Part shown: positions 34,717-43,889 of the stretch, piece by piece
How positions within the stretch are numbered: the first letter of the stretch is position 1
Layout: the number at the start of each line of letters is the position of its first letter
Origin: Flavobacteriales bacterium
GTDB taxonomy: Bacteria; Bacteroidota; Bacteroidia; Flavobacteriales_D; Sanyastnellaceae
Direction: 5' to 3'
Length of the DNA: 54,969 bases
Assembly (NCBI GenBank): GCA_947466425.1
Contig: CANIBZ010000015.1
Span: 1-54,969, forward strand
The notes under the pieces: generated by a model
Seen by the model: the letters and a program-made list of their open reading frames with translations, nothing else
Told to the model about the DNA's origin: nothing
Databases searched by the model: none
Translations under genes and position numbers: made by a program

Positions 34717-35595
34717 TTATTTTGAATTGACTGTAAACTTCAATCCTGACGCTTGTTTAGGTGGTAGCATAACATTTAGAATAAAACTCTCTTTATTCGA
34801 AATGATGGCACTAACTTGACTCTTCATTTCTTCTGAATTGTTGATATAAACAATATTCTCTGGAAATTCGTCACTGAGCTCCACTGTAACTAAAAGTTCA
34901 AACTCATTGGTGAAATACAAGTAAAAGGCACGACCAGATTCTTTATTTATTATTTCAACAGGAATCACTTTACCGGCTGAAGATTGAAACTCTTCAAGCT
35001 TCGCATATTGAATTCCATTGCTTAAGGAGTTAAATGAATCTGTCTGACTAACAAAACGAATTACTTCATAAATATCAAAATTACATTCTTTAATAATTGA
35101 GTTGATTTCTAAAATCTCACCTTGATTATTCTTCCCGTATTCAAAGGATACATTACTTCTTACACGGAATTTCAGGAATGAACTCTCAACAAAAGAACTA
35201 TTGCCGATACTATCCGTTAATGATTTCGACATAAAATCGAAGTAAGCTATTTTTTTAAAACACATAATTGGAGTTGCATTTTCGTCATAGTTTCCCAACA
35301 ACTGAACACGGGCTTTTTCTCCAATGAAATTCACATTAAGCACTGACCAATTTTTGTCTATGGCCAGACTATCCCAAGACATTCCGTAATCAGATGAAAA
35401 TACTAAACGGTACTTCTCATTTGGATATTTACCCACTTCAGCATTGTAAATCATTAAATTCTCATTCAAGTCTCCGTCTTGAATAGTATAACCTGCAGGA
35501 ATTTTTATTTCGTGGTACTTTTCCTTTGTGTTGTTATTTGTGCATGAACAAATAGCAACTGTTGAAAGAACGGATAATAGTAAGTATAACTTCAT
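34717..35595 (-). CDS. Hypothetical lipoprotein
   Basis: Unknown 292-residue envelope protein. The signal peptide and lipobox are MKLYLLLSVLSTVAICSC (Cys at residue ~18). The mature part is hydrophilic and beta-rich, with 'YRLVFSSDYGMSWDSLAI' resembling BNR/sialidase-type sequence and 'GRAFYLYFTNEFELLVTV', but no domain can be assigned. It is 43 bases downstream of the membrane-protein gene at 35639 and may be cotranscribed. The last codons and stop (TVNSK*) are identical in sense to the end of the unrelated gene at 36519. Confidence 0.7.
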   Translation of the reverse strand: MKLYLLLSVLSTVAICSCTNNNTKEKYHEIKIPAGYTIQDGDLNENLMIYNAEVGKYPNEKYRLVFSSDYGMSWDSLAIDKNWSVLNVNFIGEKARVQLLGNYDENATPIMCFKKIAYFDFMSKSLTDSIGNSSFVESSFLKFRVRSNVSFEYGKNNQGEILEINSIIKECNFDIYEVIRFVSQTDSFNSLSNGIQYAKLEEFQSSAGKVIPVEIINKESGRAFYLYFTNEFELLVTVELSDEFPENIVYINNSEEMKSQVSAIISNKESFILNVMLPPKQASGLKFTVNSK

Positions 35596-35638
35596 ACATC
35601 TTGTTTTGATAGCAATGATAATTCCTTGTCAAATGTTC

Positions 35639-36334
35639 TCAGTTGCGTTCAGCCTCAATAAATACAACAATATCATTTTTAACAATCAAAGAATAATTCA
35701 AACCATCGAGATTTCCTGATGACCTTAAACATCCGTTTTCGGTTTTAAATCTACCTGGAACAGCATTGCTCAATTTTTCAATTGGATCTCCGGCACATGC
35801 ATCTAATAAAGCTTCGTTATATATTCTCGCCTGTATCTGTTCTGGCATAAAGCGATAAGCTAAAGAAGGTAGAATTACTGGAAAGACCACAATATAAATG
35901 AATACTAAAACTATCGGAAAAGAGATCAGTATTACATCACCTCTCCAATTCGCAATTCCATTGAACTTTAACTCCATCTTTAAAGTCAGTATGTATAAAA
36001 TTGTCGAAATCATACTGAACCCGAAAACAAAGGGTTGAAAACTAAAAAAATCACCTAATCCGGTCAAAAGAATAAGCAATCCAAAAACAGTGGAAACAAC
36101 TCCGCCAATAATCAGAGGACTAAGCCATAAATAAAGAGTCGAATTGAACCTGCCGTAAAGTTTGTGCAATGGAATGATTAATAATGCTAACAACAGAGCC
36201 AAGAAGAAAGAAAATCCATAATCAACTCCCTCTATAGGTAGATTGGGAAATAACACATAACTAATGATTAATAGCACATGTGTAAAAAATATTCCAGTAG
36301 CAAAAGAGAAGAAATAAATGAAGCCTCTGTTCAT
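35639..36334 (-). CDS. Hypothetical five-helix membrane protein
   Basis: 231 residues with about five hydrophobic segments (starting FIYFFSFATGIFFTHVLLI, then FSFFLALLLALLIIPL, PLIIGGVVSTVFGLLILL, VFGFSMISTILYIL and VILISFPIVLVFIYIVVFPV) and a soluble C-terminal ~65 residues containing two Cys (DACAGDP, NGCLRSSG). Not recognised. Upstream of the lipoprotein gene with a 43-base gap; the pair may be functionally linked. In the 184-base gap to 36518 there is one ATCC-TAC-GGAT hairpin and a TAT-loop unit, otherwise nothing. Confidence 0.65.
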   Translation of the reverse strand: MNRGFIYFFSFATGIFFTHVLLIISYVLFPNLPIEGVDYGFSFFLALLLALLIIPLHKLYGRFNSTLYLWLSPLIIGGVVSTVFGLLILLTGLGDFFSFQPFVFGFSMISTILYILTLKMELKFNGIANWRGDVILISFPIVLVFIYIVVFPVILPSLAYRFMPEQIQARIYNEALLDACAGDPIEKLSNAVPGRFKTENGCLRSSGNLDGLNYSLIVKNDIVVFIEAERN

Positions 36335-36475
36335 ATTTTTTTAGATTAGATCGTATCTCTTAAAATCCAATTAAGCACTTGTTTTTAACAATTAAAAGTA
36401 CTTCAATTCCCTTTTCATTTCGAACTAAATTCTATCATTTTTTTCCCTTCAGAAAGCCTCTGAAACTTCGGAATT

Positions 36476-36518
36476 TGAAATCCTACGGATTTATTCCTAT
36501 TTCATAATAGGAACTGGG
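36476..36518. repeat. Short mini-hairpin cluster
   Basis: AAATCC-TAC-GGATTT followed by a TAT-TTC-ATA unit and GGAAC-like sequence. It ends exactly at the stop codon of the four-helix-bundle gene. Confidence 0.55.
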
Positions 36519-36851
36519 TTATTTTGAATTGACCGTAATCCTCCAAATCATAAAACTTAGTTTTTTGTATTCGTTAATTAATGGCGTGACATCTGAATTT
36601 GTTTCAATTTTGTCCTTTACTAGCTGAAGCCAATAAATACTCTCCAAACACTCTTTTCTGGAAATTCGCAACTTGTGTATAAAGTCTTTTTTCGATTCAG
36701 CTGCTTGAGACTCCTCTATGTTCGCAGCTACGCTGGTGCTACTTCGCTTTAATTGGTTGCTGATTTCAAATTCTCGTTTCACTAATTTGAGCTCATTGCA
36801 TAAATCGAAAACTTGATAAGATAGATCTTTCGATACTTCACGTATTTTCAT
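36519..36851 (-). CDS. Four-helix-bundle protein (23S rRNA IVP/TIGR02436 family)
   Basis: 110-residue all-helical protein from the start at 36851 (MKIREVSKDLSYQVFDLC). Family hallmarks are 'LKRSSTSVAANIEESQAAES', 'KKDFIHKLRISRKECLESIYWL' and a final helix. These proteins were first noticed inside 23S rRNA intervening sequences, but here, as often in Bacteroidota, it is a free-standing chromosomal gene. Function unknown; bundle pentamers have been described for the family. A longer frame opens at 36896 without family similarity. It is flanked on both sides by hairpin arrays. The C-terminus ends TVNSK, like its non-homologous neighbour at 34717. Confidence 0.85.
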   Translation of the reverse strand: MKIREVSKDLSYQVFDLCNELKLVKREFEISNQLKRSSTSVAANIEESQAAESKKDFIHKLRISRKECLESIYWLQLVKDKIETNSDVTPLINEYKKLSFMIWRITVNSK

Positions 36852-36998
36852 AGTTCTTTTAGTTTTAATTTGAGCAAATCTCAAACTATCCTCCAAAAAT
36901 CCCTATGCGCTGTTTATTCATCTATTTAACATCAAATTTCTTTTTTCTCAATAAAATCAAAGCTTCCAGACCTCCTTCTTTCGCATAAACTCAACCGA

Positions 36999-37140
36999 AC
37001 AACTACGTTCAAACAACTCCGTTCTAACAACGTAGTTCCAACAACATCGTTCCAACAACGTAGTTCAAACAACGAAGTTCTAACAACGAAGTTCCAGCAA
37101 CGTAGTTCCAATTACGCAGTTCCTATAAATCCTTCGGATT
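36999..37140. repeat. Mini-hairpin array (AAC/AATT family)
   Basis: About ten units of the form AACAACGTAGTTCC with loops TAC, GTA, GAA or GCA, then AAATCC-TTC-GGATTT. It occupies most of the 347-base gene-free stretch 36852-37198; the remainder is AT-rich leader sequence of the minus-strand gene and the gltA promoter. Confidence 0.78.
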
Positions 37141-37144
37141 TCCT

Positions 37145-37175
37145 TTTGTAATTGAAAATTCCTAGATTATCTTGC
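37145..37175 (+). promoter_or_regulatory. Promoter of gltA
   Basis: TTTG (37145-37148), a 19-base spacer, then TATCTTGC (37168-37175), close to the Bacteroidota consensus TTTG-N19-21-TAnnTTTG. It overlaps the alternative TTG start at 37172, which supports the ATG at 37199. Confidence 0.6.
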
Positions 37176-37198
37176 GCACACTAAAAACTGCAATTGCA

Positions 37199-38485
37199 AT
37201 GGGAGAGACAGCGAAAATTATTTTAGACGGAAAAGAATACGAAGTACCCGTATTCACAGGCTCTGCGAACGAAAAAGCTATTGACATAACTAAGCTTCGT
37301 GACCTTACTGGTTACGTAACTTTAGACAGCGGATATAAAAATACCGGTGCTACAAAAAGTGCAATCACTTTTTTAGATGGTGAAGAAGGCAAATTATGGT
37401 ACCGCGGTTACCCAATTGAACAAATTGCAGAGTACGGCACTTTCTTAGAAGTCTCTTATCTATTGGTATACGGAGACCTTCCAACTGAAAAAGAATTGCG
37501 CTACTTCACAGATAGCATCAGTCACCACACGTTGGTGCACGAAGACATGAAGCGTTTCTACGAAGCGTATCCAACACACGCACATCCAATGGGAGTATTG
37601 TCTTCCATGATCGCGAGTATGTCTACCTTCTACCCTGAATCGCAAAATCCGAATAACTTCAGAGACATTGATTTAACCATTCATCGTCTTATGGCTAAAA
37701 TGCCAACTTTGGCGGCGCAAGCTTTCAAGGTAAGCATTGGACACCCGATTGTATATCCTCGCAACGCTTACTCATACACGCAAAACTTCTTGCATATGAT
37801 GTTCGCATTGCCGACCTATGAATACGAAATTGATCCGGTTATTGAAGATGCCTTGAACAAATTGTTAATCCTACACGCAGACCACGAGCAAAACTGCTCT
37901 ACTTCTACTGTGCGTATGGTTGGTTCATCGCAAAGTAACCTTTACTCTTCTATCTCTGCTGGTATTGCTGCTCTTTGGGGACCCCTTCACGGTGGTGCTA
38001 ACCAAGCGGTAATTGAAATGCTTGAGAAGATTAAGAATGATGGCGGAGATGTTTCGAAATGGGTAGCGAAAGCAAAAGATAAAAATGACCCTTTCCGTCT
38101 TATGGGATTTGGTCACCGCGTATACAAAAACTTCGATCCACGCGCACGCATCATTAAGAAAGCGTGTGACGATGTGTTGAACAAATTAGGCATTCACGAT
38201 CCAATTCTTGACATTGCAAAGCAATTGGAAGAAGTGGCATTGAAAGATGAGTACTTTGTTGAGCGTAAGTTGTATCCAAACGTAGACTTCTACTCTGGAA
38301 TCATTTACCGCGCAATTGGAATTCCAACTGAAATGTTTACAGTAATGTTCGCATTAGGACGTCTACCGGGTTGGATTGCACAATGGAAAGAAATGATTGA
38401 ACAAGGAGAGCCTATTGGTCGTCCACGTCAAATCTACACTGGACATGATCTTCGCGATTATGTGCCCATTGCAAAAAGAGGATAA
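37199..38485 (+). CDS. gltA: Citrate synthase
   Basis: First enzyme of the TCA cycle, condensing acetyl-CoA and oxaloacetate. 428 residues from ATG 37199, fitting the type II hexameric citrate synthases. Catalytic motifs are present: LHADHEQNCSTSTVRMVGSS (His), GPLHGGANQAVIEML (His), and GFGHRVYKNFDPRA with the downstream active Asp (NVDFYSGIIYRAIG). The N-terminal beta domain (AKIILDGKEYEVPVFTG) is typical of Gram-negative NADH-regulated forms. It has its own promoter and terminator, so it is monocistronic. Confidence 0.97.
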   Translation: MGETAKIILDGKEYEVPVFTGSANEKAIDITKLRDLTGYVTLDSGYKNTGATKSAITFLDGEEGKLWYRGYPIEQIAEYGTFLEVSYLLVYGDLPTEKELRYFTDSISHHTLVHEDMKRFYEAYPTHAHPMGVLSSMIASMSTFYPESQNPNNFRDIDLTIHRLMAKMPTLAAQAFKVSIGHPIVYPRNAYSYTQNFLHMMFALPTYEYEIDPVIEDALNKLLILHADHEQNCSTSTVRMVGSSQSNLYSSISAGIAALWGPLHGGANQAVIEMLEKIKNDGGDVSKWVAKAKDKNDPFRLMGFGHRVYKNFDPRARIIKKACDDVLNKLGIHDPILDIAKQLEEVALKDEYFVERKLYPNVDFYSGIIYRAIGIPTEMFTVMFALGRLPGWIAQWKEMIEQGEPIGRPRQIYTGHDLRDYVPIAKRG

Positions 38486-38491
38486 TATTAC

Positions 38492-38513
38492 GGGCTGCTT
38501 CGGCAGCCCTTTT
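38492..38513 (+). terminator. Rho-independent terminator after gltA
   Basis: GGGCTGC-TTCG-GCAGCCC, a 7-bp GC-rich stem closed by a stable C(UUCG)G tetraloop, followed by TTTT. Six bases after the gltA stop. Confidence 0.93.
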
Positions 38514-38542
38514 CATTCAATAGAGTTTCAATAAATTTCAAC

Positions 38543-39301
38543 ATGGAAAACGGAAAAGTATCTGTCGAAGCAACTAACGGAATTGCAACCATCACCTTCT
38601 TTCACCCGCAAAGCAATTCGCTTCCAGGAGCGCTATTGCGTGAACTCGCTGCTACCATTGAAGAAGTAGGAACACGCGAAGATGTCCGTGTGGTTGTGTT
38701 GAAGAGTGAAGGGGAAAAAGCCTTTTGCGCTGGAGCAAGTTTCGATGAGTTAGTTGCCATTCAATCTACGGAAGAAGGAAATGTTTTCTTCTCTGGATTT
38801 GCTATGGTAATTAATGCGCTTCGCAAAATTCCTCAACTTGTAATTGGTCGCGTGCAGAACAAAGCTGTTGGTGGTGGAGTTGGAATTGCCGCTTCTGTCG
38901 ATTATTGTTTTGCAACATCGGCCGCTTCCGTTAAACTAAGCGAGTTGGTTGTTGGAATTGGACCGTTCGTGGTTGGACCAGCCGTTGAACGCAAAGTTGG
39001 ATTGTCTGCCATGTCGCAATTGGCTATCAACGCCAGCGAATGGCAAAGCGCACAATGGGCGCGCGAGAAAGGATTGTATGCTGAAGTTTTCGATTCGGTT
39101 GAAGCTATGGATGCTGCTATTCAAGTGCTAGCTGACAAGCTGAACAACAGCAATCCGGAAGCCATGTCTGAATTGAAGAAAATCTTTTGGAAAAACACCG
39201 AGCATTGGGATACACTTTTGTTCGAGCGTGCAGGAATCTCAGGTCGTCTTGTATTGAGTGATTTCACTCGTGCTGCTATAGCAAAATTTAAAGCGAAGTA
39301 A
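38543..39301 (+). CDS. Enoyl-CoA hydratase/isomerase family protein
   Basis: Crotonase-fold acyl-CoA enzyme of 252 residues. The CoA/oxyanion-hole segment KAFCAGASFDEL and the second one, NKAVGGGVGIAASVDYCF, are present. The second catalytic-loop Glu is kept (KLSELVVGIG), but the Glu normally found in the GGGxE motif (Glu144 in rat hydratase) is Gly here. That fits an isomerase, a methylglutaconyl-CoA-hydratase-like or another specialised crotonase better than a classical hydratase. The preceding gltA has its own terminator, so a promoter should lie in 38514-38542. Confidence 0.88.
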   Translation: MENGKVSVEATNGIATITFFHPQSNSLPGALLRELAATIEEVGTREDVRVVVLKSEGEKAFCAGASFDELVAIQSTEEGNVFFSGFAMVINALRKIPQLVIGRVQNKAVGGGVGIAASVDYCFATSAASVKLSELVVGIGPFVVGPAVERKVGLSAMSQLAINASEWQSAQWAREKGLYAEVFDSVEAMDAAIQVLADKLNNSNPEAMSELKKIFWKNTEHWDTLLFERAGISGRLVLSDFTRAAIAKFKAK

Positions 39302-39303
39302 TA

Positions 39304-39431
39304 TTCCACTTTGTGGATGTATCCCTTCGGGATTGGTCCGCAAAGCGGATGTATCCACGAAGTGGATGTATCCCTTCGGGATTGGTCCGCAAAGCGGATG
39401 TATCCACGAAGTGGATTAATCCCCAGGGGAT
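39304..39431. repeat. Mini-hairpin array (GGATGTATCC family)
   Basis: TCCAC-TTT-GTGGA, ATCCC-TTC-GGGAT, TCCGC-AAA-GCGGA and ATCCAC-GAA-GTGGAT, the last three then repeated as a ~54-base tandem, ending in ATCCC-CAG-GGGAT (39419-39431). The last hairpin encodes the final residues and abuts the stop of tamB. It lies between the convergent crotonase and tamB genes and may act as a bidirectional transcription barrier. Confidence 0.8.
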
Positions 39432-42400
39432 ATAGTCGCGTTCCGCTTGAACAACTCCTGAATCCCTTCAGCCAGCTGTTTCCAATTGTCGAACTCTTCT
39501 TGGTAAATAACACCGATGCCTTGTGTATACGGACTTTGCGTTGTTGTCGTCATTCGTCGGTCGTTACTTTCGTTGTACACCATTAATCGAATTTTCCCAT
39601 CTTGAGTAATGTTGTATTCCACACGAACATCTCCAATGTAGTTCGTCGTTTGACTGGTGTTCGCGCTGCCTCTAGCCACTCCAAAGTTCCCCGTAACACT
39701 CACACGATCATTGAACAATTGCGTGCTCAAAGCCAATTCAATTTGTTCATTGCTTATTTTATCTCCAGGACGATAATTAAATCCTAAGTCGAAATCATCA
39801 CTAATTTGACTTAACCAGTTTGAAATCTGATTTGATATTAATTCGCTACCGTTGCTGGCCAATCCAACACCCGAACTAGCCGTTTGAGTAATGTTAGGCG
39901 GACTAATAAATCTTCCCATTACCAACAACGCAAATGCTTGTCTGTTCCGTTCTTGCTCTGTGCTAATGACACTCGCTAAACGGGATTTTGTTAATTGATC
40001 TGACTGCGGCAATTCCAAATCGAATCCAATGGTCGGGTTCATCATCTTTCCTTGAAGACCCATGATCAAATTAATGGGGACACGTTTTCCTGATGTTTGA
40101 GTGGGGTCTGGAATAATATCGTTCAAACTAGCTGAAACTTTATAAATCGCCTTCATGTCAAGCTCTGCTGCCATCGGATCTCCGTACCACGCAATTGATC
40201 CGCCTGGTTTTACTTCAAACGGTTTGTTCAATAAATTCTTCAGTGTGAACAAATAATTCCCTTGCGTAATTTCAAGCATACCATACATATTGAAGGTGCT
40301 GAGATTGTTAATGATCATAGACAAATGTCCTTTGCCTCGTCCTTTCATTACATCGCCTACGGCCTCATCGAAAATAACTTGAAACTCGGCATCTTCCGTT
40401 ACATCGAGCTGCATATTCATGGTAATACCGCTCAAGTCGGCCTTCAATTCTTTCTTTGTAGTCGTGTCGAGTGGATTGATAAATTGAATGTAAGAATCGA
40501 ATTGCAACTCTCCCGAAGAACTCATTGGCAAGATAAAGGTTGTGCCTTTTTCACTCTTCAATGTCATGTCGAAAAAAGTCTGATCACCGTATCCAGAAAT
40601 ATCCAAGAACCCTGTTGTATACGCCTTTCCATAAAAATCACTGTTATCACCTTCCTTGGTATTCATGGTTAGCATAGGCGTATCCATCTCAACCATTACA
40701 TCATATTGCCATTCAGAAAAGTTCTTGTGAAGAACTTGGCCGGTAAGTCTTCCCGGATTGCCTTCGTCATCAAAAATTTGAACGTTGTCGAATGCAAACA
40801 TTTCCGGATCTATATGAATCTTGTCGCTAAATGAATATCCCGACTGAAGGAAGGGTACGAAAATCTTTGCTTTGCGAAGTAACAAATCTCCTTCCAGTTG
40901 CGGATCTTCCAGCTTACCGGTTAAGCTTACCATAGAAGATGCAAAACCACTTATACCTATGACATCTTCACCTATAAAGGCATTTAATATGCTCAAATCA
41001 AAACCATTCATGGTAAGTAAGAAATCAAGAGGACTTTCTTCATTCTTTGGCGTATAGTTCCCTGCAAAACGAAGTGGTTGCACACTGTCTCTTTCAATTT
41101 CACCATCGGCTCTCAAACGCTCTTTCTTACTGTCCCAAGTGCTATTGACACAAAGGTTTCCAATTTTGTAATCGTTCAATCCCAAATCAAATAAGCTAAG
41201 CTCAGAAGAAACAATTGTCTTATCGTAAACATTGCTCAATTCCACTACTCCATTCGCTTCACCTTGAAGTTTTAAATCTTCTCCCAAGAGTCCATTCAAC
41301 ATAGACAGATTGATATTTCCTAACTCAACGCGGAGAGGAGAAGAGGGATGTTCGGTAACCATTCCGTTGACACCCAAAAATTCGTCCTGATTGTGCATCT
41401 GAAATCCGTTCACTCCTAATTCCTTGTGGCATAAGGTTATTGAGGCATTCGGAGTCCAATACCACGGTTCATTATTAATAACCAACTCGCTTCTTCCGAT
41501 TATATATTCAAAATCATCGAAACTATTTAGGAAAAACACGCCGTTTAAATCGCCCGTGACAAATTCTCCCGGATTTCCCCACATTAATGCACTGTAGACT
41601 GTATCCCCTAGCGATTGAACGTCCCAAGAAAGATTACTTATATATTTTGAATCTGCTGACAATACTTCATTCACCTGCACCGTGAGAAATATTGAACGCA
41701 ATTCACGAGAAATATCGACAACTAATTCCTCTGCTTTATAATCTTCATATTGAACAAACGGAGATCCGAATGTGCCCGATAACTCGTTGTTTTTCTCATC
41801 TACATACAAATTCAAAGATGTGCCTTTTGCAACTTTCAACTCTGGAATGAAAGCCGCGGAAATGAATTCGAAATCATTTATTCTCACCGTCAAATTGAAA
41901 TCCTGCTGTTTGTGCGGACGCGCCGAATATTTCATGTTTGGCATCGCATCAGCTATAATATCTTGCAAGCTTGGCCACAATTGATCGTAATTAAAATTAC
42001 CTTCCAATTTCGCAAAAACCACATCAGAGTTCACAGTTATACTTCGGGTTCCCTCCTGCTCTGTATCTAAGGTGAAATAGTCCAGCTTTCTAATTTTTTC
42101 ATCGATGAGATAAACAATGTTCGCCCCAACAAATTCACCTTCAATTTCACTTAATGTCAAACCTTTCAAATGAGCGTTGAATTCTCCTGCAATAACAGCT
42201 GGTGTATCATCTTCAATTAAACCTACGGCGGTTAAATCAAATCGATTCACATTCAAATCGAAGTTTAGAATCGGCTGCTTTTGAGAAAAATCTATTTCTC
42301 CGTCAAATGTGGCTTGAGCATTGGCATCGGCTATTTCAAATTGACCACTGAAGAAATTATTTCGGAAATTTCCGCTCGAAGTCATTTTGGTATAAACGTA

Positions 42401-43852
42401 GTTTCCTATTCCAAGTTCTCCTATGTCTCCATTGAAGTTTAAATTCATGTTGCTCACCTCAAGGCCAGTCCCTTGAATATGCATATTTGTAGAGACAACA
42501 CCTAACTCTGGATCTGAATAATATGCGCCTAAATTGAATTTTTCCAATTTCAGTTGTCCCGAGTAACTAACCAATGAATCGAAATCACTCATTTGAATTT
42601 CCGTAGTGAGCGAACCAATATCCGTTGTCGTCTTTCCATAAAGTTCAACTTCCGACAAATCACCGCGAGCCTTTCCTTCAAACCTTATCTTACCCAGTGT
42701 TGAAATGTTCGCTGGAAGTTCCATAAATTTTCCGTCTGAAAACGGATAACTCTTTAGTGCTGTAATATCTGTATAATCACTCGAAATTGACTCTGCTGCC
42801 ATTTCGTACTTTAGGCTGTCAATATTCATTGCATTCATCAAATGAATATTGCCTTTGAAGTGTGATTGCCTTCCAAATTCGAGATTCATATTCCATAAAC
42901 TCAGATCGTTCAACGGTCCTGAAATATCTCCTTTCAATTTCAAAACGTTGTTGAACCCCTTCAAATCGCTACTGAACACCGAAAGATCATTCAACACCAA
43001 ATCAGTTGGTTTCAAGTGAATATCCCAATTTACTTTATTGTTGAAATCCCTCCAAGCTTCGTCATTCGGAGCATAAATCCCAACGTCTCCAACCAAATGT
43101 GTTTCACCTAGATCGGCATCCAATTCAGTTACTTGAATTGCATTTCCTTCCATTCGGAAATGCGCATGAAGGTCTTCAACATTCAACCCGGATCTTTCCT
43201 TCATCTTCAACGATTCAATGTTGGCTTGAATTATATCACCTTTCATTTCAAAATTTTCAACTTCCGTAGAAAAGTTAGAGACCGTCAGCTGCTCTTCATA
43301 AAACGAACCCTCCTCTGCCAAAGGCAATGTGTAATCGAAATAAGTGAATCTTCCATTATCAATGTTCAACTTTCCAACCCAAACGCTGAAATTACTCGTT
43401 GTGTCTTTGGGTTCATCGCTGGAAAAATAATCCGACAAAAACTGGTAGTTCCAATCTGTTTCTCCGGCATATTTTTTCAATTCAATATTGGGTTCTAAGA
43501 GCGAGATACTTTGAGATTCGAACTTCGAATCATCTGAAGAAAATGAATAGATCGCCATGTGCAATTCCTTGGTATAAAGCAAGGTATCTCCTTTGTGATC
43601 TTCAATGTATAAACCGTCTAAAACCAAGCGTGCCCATAAATCTATTCGAACACGCTCTATCTCCACTTTCCGATTCCACTCGGAAGAAAGGTATCTGGCC
43701 AACCTGTGACCACCCCAAGTTTGTACTGCATGAATTTGTAGAGAAAGAATTAACACCAACAAAAAAACAGGAATAGTCAAAAGCCAGAGAAATCTTCTCT
43801 TTCGCTTTTTCTTAGGTTGTACAACTATTTCCTCGGGTGTTTCCAATAGCAC
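39416..43852 (-). CDS. tamB: TamB-like translocation and assembly module protein
   Basis: Very large (1478 residues) envelope protein of the AsmA/TamB superfamily, thought to span the periplasm as a beta-taco groove and help outer-membrane protein or lipid transport. A basic N-terminus (KKKRKRRF) precedes a single membrane helix (LLTIPVFLLVLILSLQI), then AsmA-like sequence (WGGHRLARYLSSEWNRKVEI), long repeated beta-strands, and the C-terminal DUF490 domain (GRFISPPNI ... LSTQLFNDRVSVTGNFGV ... EYNITQDGKIRLMVYNESND). Last gene of a five-gene minus-strand run starting at ychF. No TamA/BamA-type gene is in the window. The extreme C-terminus (ISPGD) is encoded by a repeat hairpin. Confidence 0.92.
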   Translation of the reverse strand: MLLETPEEIVVQPKKKRKRRFLWLLTIPVFLLVLILSLQIHAVQTWGGHRLARYLSSEWNRKVEIERVRIDLWARLVLDGLYIEDHKGDTLLYTKELHMAIYSFSSDDSKFESQSISLLEPNIELKKYAGETDWNYQFLSDYFSSDEPKDTTSNFSVWVGKLNIDNGRFTYFDYTLPLAEEGSFYEEQLTVSNFSTEVENFEMKGDIIQANIESLKMKERSGLNVEDLHAHFRMEGNAIQVTELDADLGETHLVGDVGIYAPNDEAWRDFNNKVNWDIHLKPTDLVLNDLSVFSSDLKGFNNVLKLKGDISGPLNDLSLWNMNLEFGRQSHFKGNIHLMNAMNIDSLKYEMAAESISSDYTDITALKSYPFSDGKFMELPANISTLGKIRFEGKARGDLSEVELYGKTTTDIGSLTTEIQMSDFDSLVSYSGQLKLEKFNLGAYYSDPELGVVSTNMHIQGTGLEVSNMNLNFNGDIGELGIGNYVYTKMTSSGNFRNNFFSGQFEIADANAQATFDGEIDFSQKQPILNFDLNVNRFDLTAVGLIEDDTPAVIAGEFNAHLKGLTLSEIEGEFVGANIVYLIDEKIRKLDYFTLDTEQEGTRSITVNSDVVFAKLEGNFNYDQLWPSLQDIIADAMPNMKYSARPHKQQDFNLTVRINDFEFISAAFIPELKVAKGTSLNLYVDEKNNELSGTFGSPFVQYEDYKAEELVVDISRELRSIFLTVQVNEVLSADSKYISNLSWDVQSLGDTVYSALMWGNPGEFVTGDLNGVFFLNSFDDFEYIIGRSELVINNEPWYWTPNASITLCHKELGVNGFQMHNQDEFLGVNGMVTEHPSSPLRVELGNINLSMLNGLLGEDLKLQGEANGVVELSNVYDKTIVSSELSLFDLGLNDYKIGNLCVNSTWDSKKERLRADGEIERDSVQPLRFAGNYTPKNEESPLDFLLTMNGFDLSILNAFIGEDVIGISGFASSMVSLTGKLEDPQLEGDLLLRKAKIFVPFLQSGYSFSDKIHIDPEMFAFDNVQIFDDEGNPGRLTGQVLHKNFSEWQYDVMVEMDTPMLTMNTKEGDNSDFYGKAYTTGFLDISGYGDQTFFDMTLKSEKGTTFILPMSSSGELQFDSYIQFINPLDTTTKKELKADLSGITMNMQLDVTEDAEFQVIFDEAVGDVMKGRGKGHLSMIINNLSTFNMYGMLEITQGNYLFTLKNLLNKPFEVKPGGSIAWYGDPMAAELDMKAIYKVSASLNDIIPDPTQTSGKRVPINLIMGLQGKMMNPTIGFDLELPQSDQLTKSRLASVISTEQERNRQAFALLVMGRFISPPNITQTASSGVGLASNGSELISNQISNWLSQISDDFDLGFNYRPGDKISNEQIELALSTQLFNDRVSVTGNFGVARGSANTSQTTNYIGDVRVEYNITQDGKIRLMVYNESNDRRMTTTTQSPYTQGIGVIYQEEFDNWKQLAEGIQELFKRNATISPGD

Positions 43853-43889
43853 AAAAATAACCCTTGTACAACGGAATTCCGAACAAATA

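Noticed and set aside
37172-37198. TTG start nine codons upstream in gltA
   Set aside because: It overlaps the -7 promoter box, and the extra residues are not part of citrate synthase.
39311-39586. Plus-strand frame through the tandem repeats with 'WMYPFGIGPQSGC' repeats
   Set aside because: The repetition comes from the DNA hairpin array and then runs antisense to tamB; no start context.
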